This document shows, in pieces, positions 23,367-32,611 of a DNA stretch of 32,755 nucleotides. The position numbers and the translations under genes are program-made. Positions within the stretch are counted from its first letter, which is position 1; each line of letters opens with the position of its first letter. The stretch lies in the IMG/VR virus record IMGVR_UViG_3300009151_003513, positions 1-32,755 of that record, one strand, 5' to 3'. The notes under the pieces were generated by a model that did not search any database, had not been told where the DNA came from, and saw nothing but the letters and a program-made list of their open reading frames with translations. This DNA is from a virus.

Positions 23367-24387
23367 ATTTTATATTGCCTTTTAGTTCCTTCATTAGACT
23401 TTTAGGTGCACCACATATATCATCTTGCCAAGCAAGTTGGTGGCAATCACCTCCACAAAACTCAAAAACTTCACAAGAAAAACATATTGGATTTCTTGCC
23501 GTTTCACAAGCAATGTTTTCTATTCTAACTGGACTATTTATAATGGTTTGTATATCATCATTTATTGTACCATAAGAGAACTCTGGTGCAGAATTGGGGC
23601 ACCCTGATATTGTTCCATCGGCATTTATTGTGAATATTTTTTGTTCGCAATCTCGGCAAAACGTACCTCCTTTTAAAAATCCTTTTTCAAATTTACTGTA
23701 TATAATTTCTAAAGTATCATTATCAAACCAACTCCTACAATTAAACTCTTTGGATTGATGGTGCATTTTTAGAAACCACTTATCTTGTTCTATATTGTTG
23801 GGAAATATCTCAGGATGTAATTTTGCGTTACCATTACCCGTTAATCGTTCAAATGATATTTCTTGTACACCCAATTCTTTAATCCATTTTAATAATTCAA
23901 TAGGTTCCATAGCAATAGTATCTTTAGTTACACTAATAAACAATTTAATTGTGGCACCTTTATTTAATAAATCTTTTACGTTTTTTTCCCACAAATTGTA
24001 TTGAGTATCATTTTCAAAACGTATTTTAGGATCCCAACTAGTTCCTATTCTATTGTTTAATGGACCTTTTATAAATTGGTAGTGCTCTTCTTTTAATTTT
24101 AAAACAAGATTTGAAGTTATGCCCCATGACATATTAGGCCACAAATCTTTACATTCTTCATATACTTTATTCATATGAGATACTGGTGCCAAAAAAGGTT
24201 CACCCCCATGAAAATCTAAATGAATTGAATCTGTATCTTTATTAAAATATTGTCTAAATCTTTTTATAAAATCTATTGTTTTGAAATGATCAAAGTAAAT
24301 CTTTTTACCATTTATACCACTAGTAAAACAGTGTTTGCAATTTAGTTGACAAGTTTCAGTCGTCTTTAAATAAAACATCCAATTCAT
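23350..24387 (-). CDS. Radical SAM/SPASM protein-modifying enzyme, probable maturase of the CHxx protein
   Basis: 345 residues. The radical SAM motif is Cys13, Cys17, Cys20 (T-C-Q-L-N-C-K-H-C-F), with H-G-G-E-P-F at about 60-65 for SAM binding. The C-terminal part is a classic SPASM domain: T-F-C-R-D-C, I-N-A-D-G-T-I-S-G-C-P-N, then Cys294, Cys302, Cys305, Cys311, Cys315 and Cys325 (I-C-F-S-C-E-V-F-E-F-C-G-G-D-C... I-C-G). Length and layout match the anSME/sactipeptide-type peptide-modifying enzymes. It overlaps the CHxx protein gene by 17 bases and begins on the stop of the cupin gene (TAATG), so all three are co-translated. Thioether, cyclophane or Ser/Cys oxidation chemistry are all possible; the sequence does not decide. 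Confidence 0.88.
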   Translation of the reverse strand: MNWMFYLKTTETCQLNCKHCFTSGINGKKIYFDHFKTIDFIKRFRQYFNKDTDSIHLDFHGGEPFLAPVSHMNKVYEECKDLWPNMSWGITSNLVLKLKEEHYQFIKGPLNNRIGTSWDPKIRFENDTQYNLWEKNVKDLLNKGATIKLFISVTKDTIAMEPIELLKWIKELGVQEISFERLTGNGNAKLHPEIFPNNIEQDKWFLKMHHQSKEFNCRSWFDNDTLEIIYSKFEKGFLKGGTFCRDCEQKIFTINADGTISGCPNSAPEFSYGTINDDIQTIINSPVRIENIACETARNPICFSCEVFEFCGGDCHQLAWQDDICGAPKSLMKELKGNIKYDNIN

Positions 24388-24836
24388 TAATTAAATCCTA
24401 TACTTAATGCCCAAGTGTTTTCGGAACTATCAACTTTATGTTTTACACCTTTTGGTATAAAAATCATTTGTTCCTCTTTTAACATAATTGGATGATTATC
24501 TACATATACTTTTTTAGAACCTTTTACAACATATAAAAGAACGTTTGTGTCATCTGCATGTTCAGGAAAAGAAAATCCACCATATTGATTGTAAAACAAA
24601 TGAACACTATTTACTTTATGATTTAATTTAAAATCTTTTAATATTTTTAAATGAAATGATTTATCTTCTAAACCTTCAACTTTTATATGAGAAATATCTT
24701 TGTAAGTTTTGATCCAAGTACCATAAGTTATTTCTTCTTTAACTTTATAGTCTTTACCTTCTTTATCTATATAAATTATTTGATTGTTTTCGTATCTTGA
24801 AAAAGACATAATTTCATCAGTTAAAGCATCAATCAT
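24387..24836 (-). CDS. Cupin-fold protein, possible JmjC/ROX-like oxygenase
   Basis: 149 residues with a cupin core in the second half: F-S-F-P-E-H-A-D-D-T-N-V-L-L-Y-V-V-K-G-S-K-K-V-Y-V, then I-P-K-G-V-K-H-K-V. The H-x-D plus distal His would suit an Fe(II) 2OG oxygenase, and G-x-x-x-P-x-H-x-D...V-x-G-x-K resembles JmjC-type protein hydroxylases. A plain metal-binding cupin with no oxygenase activity is equally possible, and the protein is short. The gene starts 24 bases after the fibre-like gene; no clear Shine-Dalgarno is seen, and Met10 (24809) is an alternative start. It ends TAATG onto the SPASM gene, so it is the first gene of the modification cluster. Confidence 0.7.
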   Translation of the reverse strand: MIDALTDEIMSFSRYENNQIIYIDKEGKDYKVKEEITYGTWIKTYKDISHIKVEGLEDKSFHLKILKDFKLNHKVNSVHLFYNQYGGFSFPEHADDTNVLLYVVKGSKKVYVDNHPIMLKEEQMIFIPKGVKHKVDSSENTWALSIGFN

Positions 24837-24860
24837 ACTGTAATATTTAGTACGATTAAA

Positions 24861-26279
24861 TTATAGTATAATTGCCTCGATTAAGCCTTTGTCATTATCT
24901 TCTAATGCTATCGCAAATACTTTTGTAAATTCTTCACTAATAGTAGCAGCATAACCGTCATTACCAGCAACCAATTCATCTCCTTTTTTAACAGGACCTG
25001 AAACTTTTACTTTAACACGACCTTTTAATGCAACTGGTTGACCTTTTCCTTCTGCGTTCATCAAAAAAGCAGGTCTTTCTGATATAACACCAATTGCTCT
25101 ACAACCAACAAAAGATTTTGTAACTTCTTTTTCTCCACCAATCATTATAACAGTACCAACTTCATATTCTTCATCCGTTTCATAAATCTCGGCTAAATCG
25201 GCATATCTTGCTGCAGTAGCCGTGGTATTTAAAACATTAGTAGAAGGATTATAATTTAAATCCGTATCTGTTTTTAAACTTTGGTTTCCTGTAGCAGTAG
25301 AAGAAAAAGTTAAATAATTTGTCGTGTTTGAACTATTATCAGCGGTCAAAGAAATAGTGGATGCAATAGATGCCGTTCCAGTAAATGTAGAAGCTGTAAC
25401 TGTTCCAAATGTTACATTATCAGAAGATACATTTAATTTTGCACCTCTAATCGTATTATCGGCAATATCAGCATTTATAATTGTACTATCAGCAATCATA
25501 GTGCCTGTAACCGTTCCAACATCGCCTGTAGTAACAATAGTACCTGTTACGTTTGGTAATGTAAGAGTTCTATTTGCTGTTGGATCAACAACCGTCAAAG
25601 TTGTTTTAAAAGCATTACTGGTCGCACCTTCAAAATCAATAGCACCAGAAGAAAGATATAATCCAGAACTTGTAGTTAATCCAGTTACACCTAAAGTTCC
25701 TTTAATAGAAGTATTACCATTTGAACCTGTAACTACAAATTTATCTGTATTGATAGTTATGTTTCCTGAAGATACATAATTGCTTGCTGTAAGAGTAGTT
25801 CCCGATACTGTCAAAGAATCATTAATAGTGACCAAACTAGTTGCAATTGATCTAATTGTTGCATTAGAAATTTCTATATCACCTAAAGTGTGTAGTGTTC
25901 CATTTGCTGTTATGTTTCCTGAATTTGTTGAAAAGTTACTGCCTTGAAAATAACCTGATATAACTACATTTGTAGGTAAACTTAAAGTTAAAGTATCCGT
26001 TGCACTTACAACAGCATTAATTTGATTTGTAGTACCTAATACGGTTAATGTTTCTCCAGAACCAATACCTTGTGTAGTATTTACAGAATCTTTAATCGTC
26101 CAACCTGCAGCTGAATAAGCAATTGCTGCTAATTCAACAACAGCTCCAACAATAGAAGTTGATGCAATACCAGCTGGCGCCAATAAAGCAGGATTGCCAA
26201 AATCATTTGTAGTCAAGTTGTTTAGCTTAACTCGCATTTGTTCTAGTGTATCTGTAGTATTAATTATTGTATATGCCAT
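24861..26279 (-). CDS. Fibre-like virion protein with conserved C-terminal domain
   Basis: 472 residues. After a short head (M-A-Y-T-I-I-N-T-T-D-T-L-E-Q-M-R) the protein is a long Thr/Ser/Gly/Asn-rich region of beta-strand repeats (I-T-A-N-G-T-L, L-T-V-S-G-T-T-L, T-L-T-L-P-N-V-T-G), typical of a fibre shaft. The last ~115 residues, from Y-A-D-L-A-E-I-Y through P-V-A-L-K-G-R-V-K-V-K-V-S-G-P-V-K-K-G-D to the end, form a compact domain. It recurs at fibre C-termini of marine T4-like phages and resembles the peptidase-G2/neck-appendage type. It sits three bases after the 72-residue gene and is the last structural gene before the enzyme cluster. An autoproteolytic role is possible but no catalytic residue is claimed. 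Confidence 0.75.
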   Translation of the reverse strand: MAYTIINTTDTLEQMRVKLNNLTTNDFGNPALLAPAGIASTSIVGAVVELAAIAYSAAGWTIKDSVNTTQGIGSGETLTVLGTTNQINAVVSATDTLTLSLPTNVVISGYFQGSNFSTNSGNITANGTLHTLGDIEISNATIRSIATSLVTINDSLTVSGTTLTASNYVSSGNITINTDKFVVTGSNGNTSIKGTLGVTGLTTSSGLYLSSGAIDFEGATSNAFKTTLTVVDPTANRTLTLPNVTGTIVTTGDVGTVTGTMIADSTIINADIADNTIRGAKLNVSSDNVTFGTVTASTFTGTASIASTISLTADNSSNTTNYLTFSSTATGNQSLKTDTDLNYNPSTNVLNTTATAARYADLAEIYETDEEYEVGTVIMIGGEKEVTKSFVGCRAIGVISERPAFLMNAEGKGQPVALKGRVKVKVSGPVKKGDELVAGNDGYAATISEEFTKVFAIALEDNDKGLIEAIIL

Positions 26280-26282
26280 TTG

Positions 26283-26501
26283 TTATTTTTTTAAAACCTC
26301 TTTCAATAAAACTTTAATTTCTTCTAACTCTGTCTTTAAAGTATTTATTTCTTTAACCGCATTTCTTATTTCATCACTTTGTTGTTCTCTTGATTTAACT
26401 CTTTTTAAATAAAGTTCATAATCAGCTTTAGATGTGTTTATAATAGCATTAGAACTAACATCTCTAACTAATGAATCATGACCTTCTACTTTTAATCTCA
26501 T
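26283..26501 (-). CDS. Small coiled-coil protein of the tail module
   Basis: 72 residues. The N-terminal half (M-R-L-K-V-E-G-H-D-S-L-V-R-D-V-S-S-N-A-I-I-N) is a short beta/loop part. The second half is a heptad-rich helix (V-K-E-I-N-T-L-K-T-E-L-E-E-I-K-V-L-L-K-E) that should form a coiled coil. Small proteins of this design are common among tail genes of T4-like marine phages. The gene lies between, and is tightly spaced with, the giant DUF4815 protein (six bases) and the fibre-like protein (three bases). A trimeric or dimeric linker in the virion is a reasonable guess. Confidence 0.7.
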   Translation of the reverse strand: MRLKVEGHDSLVRDVSSNAIINTSKADYELYLKRVKSREQQSDEIRNAVKEINTLKTELEEIKVLLKEVLKK

Positions 26502-26507
26502 AAATTC

Positions 26508-29500
26508 CTACAGTGCTAATGCAATTCCTCTTAAATCTTTTACAATTGGAGGATATGATGAATTAGTTCCTTTTAATACTATTTTAATTTGAAATGCTGT
26601 AAATCCTGTAATATTACTTGCTGTATATTTGTATTCATTAAATGTATTATCGTTCAATGCTGGAGTTACAGCAATATCTTCAGAACCATCTGTATTAAAT
26701 GGTGTCCAAGATAAATCTGTTATATTTCTAACTTCAGATGCACCTGTAACTCTATAATAAACTTTTATGGTAGAAGATGATCTTACGTTTGCAGTAAGTC
26801 TAACATCAAAAGCTGTAGAAGTATTTTCTAAAATAACAGGTCGTGTTACATAAATTGCAGCTGATGAAGATCCTGAAGGAGCTGTCGCATCAATAAAATT
26901 AGGTGTATTACCAGATGTTGGCGAATTTAGTCTGTTTTGTACTACAACCATACTCATTCTTGATGTATCAATTACAGGAGAAACTTTTGTATTATCAGTA
27001 TATAAAGAAAGATTGACAAATAATGATTTAGAACCACTCATATGATTAGTTTCATTAATTTGACTAGCCACCATTTGAGGTGCTGTAAAATATATATTGC
27101 TTCCTGGAATTATACTTAAAGCATTAGATAAAGTTGTTAAATTAAATTCTGTTTCAGAACCATGTATAGATTTACCAGATGTGGTTTGCATACCATAAAT
27201 TATAGATGTGCCAGGAACTGTTAAAGTTTGAATATTTAAATTTGCAACATCAAATAATCTATTTTGAGTTACTTGAACTGTTGTACCACCAACATCACCA
27301 GATGCAGTAGCCGTGCCAGCAGTTGTAATATCGTAACTATCTAAAGTTACATTTGAAATACTTGTATATGTTCCATTAATCGCTGTATGTGCAATACCAT
27401 TATAAGTTCCAGCAGCAACACCAGAAATAGTAACACTATTTCCTGTTCCGTGCATACCATGATTTCTGTGGAATACTCTAATTACTCCTGAACTGCTTGT
27501 TGTTCTTAATGAATTGTTTGGTAAAATTTTTGTAGGTAAAGTATTATTTACTAGTGTAACTGTACCAATATCATTATTAAATTCTGCTCTATTAATTTTA
27601 AATTTTATATCTGTTGTTTGATCTGCTGTCCATGTAGAACCGTTTTGAGATTTAAATAAAACACCTGCATAAGGATTTTCAGATATTGTTCTATCAGAAC
27701 CTATTTGTGTTTCTCCAATACCTGCAACAAAGGCATTATAACTGTTACAGTTACTTAATAAACAAAAAGAATATTCCGTTTTTTCTTGTAAATAAACAGG
27801 AGAAGGGAAAGTAAATTTTGTAGCAACCGTTGCATCATCACTGATATTTACTTGACTAGGATTTAAAACAACTTCACCAAATGGTACAAGTGTTCTTGAT
27901 GGATATCCATTTACAACTTCTCTTATTTGCATTGTAACAGGTATATTTGCATCTTTTGATTTGAAATATGTTTCTATAGAAGTAATGAATACTCCACCTG
28001 TATCATCAATCAAAAAAGTTTGTGCAATAGGATCAATCCATTGTATAATTTCTTGTGTTGTTCTTGTAGAAGCTCTTACAATATTTTGTGTATCTGTAAC
28101 CGTTTGTCTAACAGTTTGAGCATTTCTTGTAGATATTACACTGCCTTGTACAGTTTCTAAAGAACCTTGTGCTACATAATTAGATTCTGCTGAAGTTTCT
28201 ACTTCAGTCATATCATTTGTAGAAGAACTTGTTAAACGGAATACTCTAGTTCCAGTTCTCCATCTTGGATTTGAATCGTTAGTAGGATCTGGTATTGTAA
28301 ATGTTCCAGAAACAGCACCATTAGAATCTGTTATTAAATTTCCTCCTAAAGAACCACCTGTTGGTGTTATATAAGATGAAATAGAAACATTATCAAAATA
28401 AGGATAAACTCTAGTATTAGGTTTTAATCTTGTTGCAGTAAAATTAATTGTTCTACTTCTAATAAAAGGAATAAAAGCAACACTTAAAACTCTATCGCCT
28501 AATGATGTTTGAACTATTTGAGGAACTATAGCTGTTCTAATACCTGTTCTTGTTTGAGAAATTTGTTGTGTTGTTGTTGTTGTAATATCTCTAGCTAAAA
28601 CTGTCCATCCGCCGGCACCTCTGCCGTTTCCAGCTTCTGCATTTCTTCCTCTGTAAGCATCTCCAGCACTTGTGGTTTCTACAGGTGTTCCTGCCCAAAA
28701 ATCTTGCCATTCATTCCATACTGTGCTAACCTCTATATCTTTTAAGTTAGGATTGCCTAAATTAGCAACCATTGTATCAAAAGAACCTTGTTGATTAATT
28801 ACTAAATCAGGAACTCTGTTAGTTTCTTTCCATTCATCACTAGAAGGATCAAGATTGACAGAACCTGCCCACGTAAATACGTTAAATGGATTTACATTAA
28901 TATAACGACTTGCATAAGGTTGTTCTATTGTAGTAACTTCTGTATAAGGTAATGTAATTAAATCGCCTGTTTTTTGATAATTGTTTAATGTTCTTTTTTG
29001 TTCTGTTATTGTTGTTCCATCACTTGCAGCTTCAATAAATTTAACAGAATCTGAATTGTATGTTGGTCTCATCAAACCATTGGCCATATCCATAGCAACT
29101 TTATAATCCAAATTTGTTACATCACCTACACCGTGACCGGTAAAGTTATCTACGATAAATCCATTTTTGAATCTATCAAATCCTTCAGCATCTTGTATTT
29201 GTAAAGATTGTGCATTAGATTCTAATAAAGATAATTGAGTGTAATATTCTACATTTGCAATTCTACTTTCTAAACGACCTATGTCTCTCATAGTGTAACG
29301 TTTGTTATCAACTTTTTGTATAGATAAATCTGTAATACTTAAAGTATAAGCATTTAAAAACACAGTTGCTATTTGCATAGCATTGTCTATATTTTTAGGT
29401 AATTGTGGATTTAAAGAACTTGAACCTTGTGAAACTTTGAAATTTCCATCTTTATCTAAAAATATTTTATCAACTCTAGGTAAATAATATTCAAAATCCG

Positions 29501-32500
29501 CAGTTACATCTGAATTAAATTGAACTACATCTATTATAGAAGCTCCTAATCCGCTATATTGTCTATCTTGTGTAGCACTTGTTACAGTAGAAGCATCATC
29601 AACTCTTGGTCTAAAATCTAAACAATCTCTAAGATCATAAACCGTGCCAGTAGTATCAGAAGTATAACTTTGTATATTTGTATAATCTATTACACTCGAA
29701 TAAGAATCTACGCTAAAATAATCTCCTGAACCATGAGAAAAATAATCAAAATTAATTAATAATCTTCCTGTTGGAGTTATTGCACCTGTTTTTAATTTTA
29801 TTCTACCAATGTCATAAAAATTATCTCTTTGTCCATTATCTAAATTAAATCTTGAAGTAACATCAGTATGACTTGTAGTAGCAGGTGTACTAAAATCTGG
29901 AGACATGTAAATACTGTTTATTTTATAAATGTCTGCTTTACCTAAACCTATAACTCCTGATTGAATTGTAGTTTGATTAGAAATTGCAGTAGTAACTCCA
30001 GCATTTAATGTTTTAGATTTTTCATTAGTAACTGATCTTGAAACTGTTGCAAGTATTTTAATTTTAGAATTTGAATATGCTGAACCAAAATCTAATGTTA
30101 ATGTTTTTCCTGTTGGAGAACCACCTAGTGTAAATATAGGATTACCATTTCCATTATTACCAGATAAACTTAATACATCTCCTGTAGTTCCAGAACCTGC
30201 ACCAGTCATTACTGATACTGAAAAATCTTTTTCTGTTAGACTAACAAATGTTTCGTTTGTTCCAGAATTAATTGTAGCTGATCCCGAAGATAATGTTGCT
30301 GTAAAATGACGTCTTATATATAAACTTGTATCTGAAGAACCATTATTAGAAGTTGTTTTTAAAGTTTTAATTCTTTTGTATGGTAATTTAAAAATAGAAG
30401 TATTTAAATTTGAACCTTGTAATAAAGTTCTTTTTCTGAATCCAGTTGTTTTAGTTGATACATCACTTCCACCAACCGCAACAGAAAATTCTAAATTTGT
30501 ATTAGATGTAATAGATTCTACTATACGAGTAACTGAAGAACCTGCATCATTAGTAAATGTAACAGAATCTCCTATTCTTAGTTCTGTAGTAAATAGTGTA
30601 CCAAATCCAGTAACTGTTGTTCCACTATTAGCTATTGAAAAATTTCCATATAATTGATAAGATTCTCCATAAGTTGCATCCGTAGATGTGTCGGCTGTAA
30701 ATGTAGGAGAACCGGCCATACCAATTTGTTTTACTTGCGAAAAATCAAATTTCTGTACACCTTTAAAATTAACTGCGTTTGATTGAATAACTGCTGTAAC
30801 TGAAGATGTAGCACCTGTAATAGTTTCTCCAGCTATGAATGTTCCTGTTACGTTATTAAGAACTATAACACCATGGGTTGCTGTACCACCTGATGTATAA
30901 GTTGTGTAACCAGACGTATCAACTTTAGTTGTACCGTCTGTTGAATAAAGTTCAAAAGTATCAGTTGCAGGATTTCTTACAGTATAAACATTACCATTTA
31001 ATTGTGTCATACCACCAACACTTGAAATTGTAACTTGTTGTCCTTCTTTAAATGTGTGTGCAGTTGCTGTTACAACACCAGGATTTGCTTTTGTAACTGC
31101 TGAAATTGTTGCTGATTTAGTAGATGTAATAGATTGTTTATAACCATAAGCGCCAGAAGTGCTTCCTGTAATTTTTTCTCCATCTGTAAATGACGGTGCA
31201 GTAGTTACGTTTAAATGTGTAAACATTTCTATATCAAATAGATATTGTTTATAAACAGCACTTGTTAAACTAGAACTTGCAAAAATAAATGATGAGGCAG
31301 TTCCGTTATTTAATTCAAAACCTTTTGATTTAGCTCTACCAATTTGAGGCACTTTTGCACCAGTAGTAGATTGTTGAGTTCCTCTTGCAGAAGTCGCAGT
31401 ATCAAATAGATTTACATTTTTAAATGCTTCCACATCACCAGAAAAATAACCAATATCAGGTGTACCATATACATTTGTAACATTTACATAATTTTGTAAA
31501 TTAAATCTTGTTTTAAAATTGTTTTCCGTAGCATAATCTCTAGCTTTATCTATTTCAACATAAGTTGTTCCAATTTTTTCTATTTCGTAACCTTTTACAT
31601 ACGCTTTTCCTGGAGAAAGTCCAGCTGCTAAAAGATTTGCATCTCCTGTAGGTGAGGTGTAAATACCTCTATTATTACCTGTTAATAGATGTTCTCTCAT
31701 ATCTATATCAAAATCTTTTACCGTATAATCTCCAGATTCATCATAAGTTCTTCTCGCTAAAGTATCTTCCAGCACATTATACGCTGTAGATGTAACTTGA
31801 TTTTGTCTAATACCGTTAGATAATCTTAATAATTCTACAAAGTTAGCATCTTCTGTTGAAGCTAATGTTCTTTTTGATAATATTAAATCTATTTTAAATC
31901 TCCAAGCACCAGGTGCATTGAAATTTGAAGAACCTTGAGCGTTATCATTTAAAGAAGAATCATCATTGGGAGTTACAACACTATCTTCAATTTCTAAACC
32001 AATTCTATAACTTGGCGTATTTGTATATTTGTTTAAAATAATTGTTTGTTCTAAAACCGATACGTGAAATCCATTAATATAATAAACACCAGCAGCAATA
32101 TTAGCAGCAGAACCAGTAGCAGTAGTATTTACAACAGCAGTAGCTAAAGTTGTTACACCATCTATTTCTGTGGCGTTTATAGTTTCGTCATTAGAAAAAA
32201 CAATAGAAGAATTATTAGTACCTGTAGAACTATATTTTACATATAAAGTATCAGGATCTGTTCCGTCCGTTGCAACTGCATTGATACATGTAGCAACAAC
32301 ACCTGAAGATACTCCTGTTAATTTTTTACCAACATATGAAGATATATCTGAATATGTTTTAGATGTTAATTTAACAGCATAGTAATTTAGATCAAATCCA
32401 ATTTCACCTGGAATTATCATTGCACCTTTTTGGAAAAGATGGTCGGATATTCTTTCTACTTGATTTTGAAGTATCGATTGAGACTGTGTTAATTCTCTTG

Positions 32501-32603
32501 CTTGTACAGCATAACCTGGACGAAATAGTACTCTATGAAACTTTTTATCCTGATTATAATCATCAAAATAAGGTGATTGGTTAAAGTCTGTTGGACTTGG
32601 CAT
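26508..32603 (-). CDS. Giant DUF4815-type baseplate/tail structural protein (2031 residues)
   Basis: The N-terminus (M-P-S-P-T-D-F-N-Q-S-P-Y-F-D-D-Y, then F-R-P-G-Y-A-V-Q-A-R-E-L-T-Q-S-Q-S-I-L-Q-N-Q) is the signature of DUF4815 proteins, large virion components of marine T4-like phages. About 500-575 (H-T-F-K-E-G-Q-Q-V-T-I-S-S-V-G-G-M, D-T-F-E-L-Y-S-T-D-G) and about 1700-1778 (H-G-M-H-G-T-G-N-S-V-T-I-S-G-V) are two copies of an FCCH-like small beta domain found in tail proteins. Between and after these are long Ser/Thr-rich beta regions; the end (T-A-F-Q-I-K-I-V-L-K-G) looks like a carbohydrate-binding-type sandwich. It follows a baseplate-wedge-like gene by eight bases, with TAGGTAG as ribosome site. 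A baseplate-to-fibre connector is likely. Confidence 0.85.
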   Translation of the reverse strand: MPSPTDFNQSPYFDDYNQDKKFHRVLFRPGYAVQARELTQSQSILQNQVERISDHLFQKGAMIIPGEIGFDLNYYAVKLTSKTYSDISSYVGKKLTGVSSGVVATCINAVATDGTDPDTLYVKYSSTGTNNSSIVFSNDETINATEIDGVTTLATAVVNTTATGSAANIAAGVYYINGFHVSVLEQTIILNKYTNTPSYRIGLEIEDSVVTPNDDSSLNDNAQGSSNFNAPGAWRFKIDLILSKRTLASTEDANFVELLRLSNGIRQNQVTSTAYNVLEDTLARRTYDESGDYTVKDFDIDMREHLLTGNNRGIYTSPTGDANLLAAGLSPGKAYVKGYEIEKIGTTYVEIDKARDYATENNFKTRFNLQNYVNVTNVYGTPDIGYFSGDVEAFKNVNLFDTATSARGTQQSTTGAKVPQIGRAKSKGFELNNGTASSFIFASSSLTSAVYKQYLFDIEMFTHLNVTTAPSFTDGEKITGSTSGAYGYKQSITSTKSATISAVTKANPGVVTATAHTFKEGQQVTISSVGGMTQLNGNVYTVRNPATDTFELYSTDGTTKVDTSGYTTYTSGGTATHGVIVLNNVTGTFIAGETITGATSSVTAVIQSNAVNFKGVQKFDFSQVKQIGMAGSPTFTADTSTDATYGESYQLYGNFSIANSGTTVTGFGTLFTTELRIGDSVTFTNDAGSSVTRIVESITSNTNLEFSVAVGGSDVSTKTTGFRKRTLLQGSNLNTSIFKLPYKRIKTLKTTSNNGSSDTSLYIRRHFTATLSSGSATINSGTNETFVSLTEKDFSVSVMTGAGSGTTGDVLSLSGNNGNGNPIFTLGGSPTGKTLTLDFGSAYSNSKIKILATVSRSVTNEKSKTLNAGVTTAISNQTTIQSGVIGLGKADIYKINSIYMSPDFSTPATTSHTDVTSRFNLDNGQRDNFYDIGRIKLKTGAITPTGRLLINFDYFSHGSGDYFSVDSYSSVIDYTNIQSYTSDTTGTVYDLRDCLDFRPRVDDASTVTSATQDRQYSGLGASIIDVVQFNSDVTADFEYYLPRVDKIFLDKDGNFKVSQGSSSLNPQLPKNIDNAMQIATVFLNAYTLSITDLSIQKVDNKRYTMRDIGRLESRIANVEYYTQLSLLESNAQSLQIQDAEGFDRFKNGFIVDNFTGHGVGDVTNLDYKVAMDMANGLMRPTYNSDSVKFIEAASDGTTITEQKRTLNNYQKTGDLITLPYTEVTTIEQPYASRYINVNPFNVFTWAGSVNLDPSSDEWKETNRVPDLVINQQGSFDTMVANLGNPNLKDIEVSTVWNEWQDFWAGTPVETTSAGDAYRGRNAEAGNGRGAGGWTVLARDITTTTTQQISQTRTGIRTAIVPQIVQTSLGDRVLSVAFIPFIRSRTINFTATRLKPNTRVYPYFDNVSISSYITPTGGSLGGNLITDSNGAVSGTFTIPDPTNDSNPRWRTGTRVFRLTSSSTNDMTEVETSAESNYVAQGSLETVQGSVISTRNAQTVRQTVTDTQNIVRASTRTTQEIIQWIDPIAQTFLIDDTGGVFITSIETYFKSKDANIPVTMQIREVVNGYPSRTLVPFGEVVLNPSQVNISDDATVATKFTFPSPVYLQEKTEYSFCLLSNCNSYNAFVAGIGETQIGSDRTISENPYAGVLFKSQNGSTWTADQTTDIKFKINRAEFNNDIGTVTLVNNTLPTKILPNNSLRTTSSSGVIRVFHRNHGMHGTGNSVTISGVAAGTYNGIAHTAINGTYTSISNVTLDSYDITTAGTATASGDVGGTTVQVTQNRLFDVANLNIQTLTVPGTSIIYGMQTTSGKSIHGSETEFNLTTLSNALSIIPGSNIYFTAPQMVASQINETNHMSGSKSLFVNLSLYTDNTKVSPVIDTSRMSMVVVQNRLNSPTSGNTPNFIDATAPSGSSSAAIYVTRPVILENTSTAFDVRLTANVRSSSTIKVYYRVTGASEVRNITDLSWTPFNTDGSEDIAVTPALNDNTFNEYKYTASNITGFTAFQIKIVLKGTNSSYPPIVKDLRGIALAL

Positions 32604-32611
32604 ATTTCTAC

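Noticed and set aside
14416-24836. Whole cluster as a prophage-borne bacterial biosynthetic island with its own mobility
   Set aside because: No integrase, transposase, attachment repeat or change in base composition is seen at its edges; it is flush with tail genes on the same strand.
25324-25779. Plus-strand 151-codon open frame inside the fibre-like gene
   Set aside because: It is antisense to a clear structural gene; the Val/Pro-rich translation mirrors the Thr/Asn/Gly codons of the real frame.
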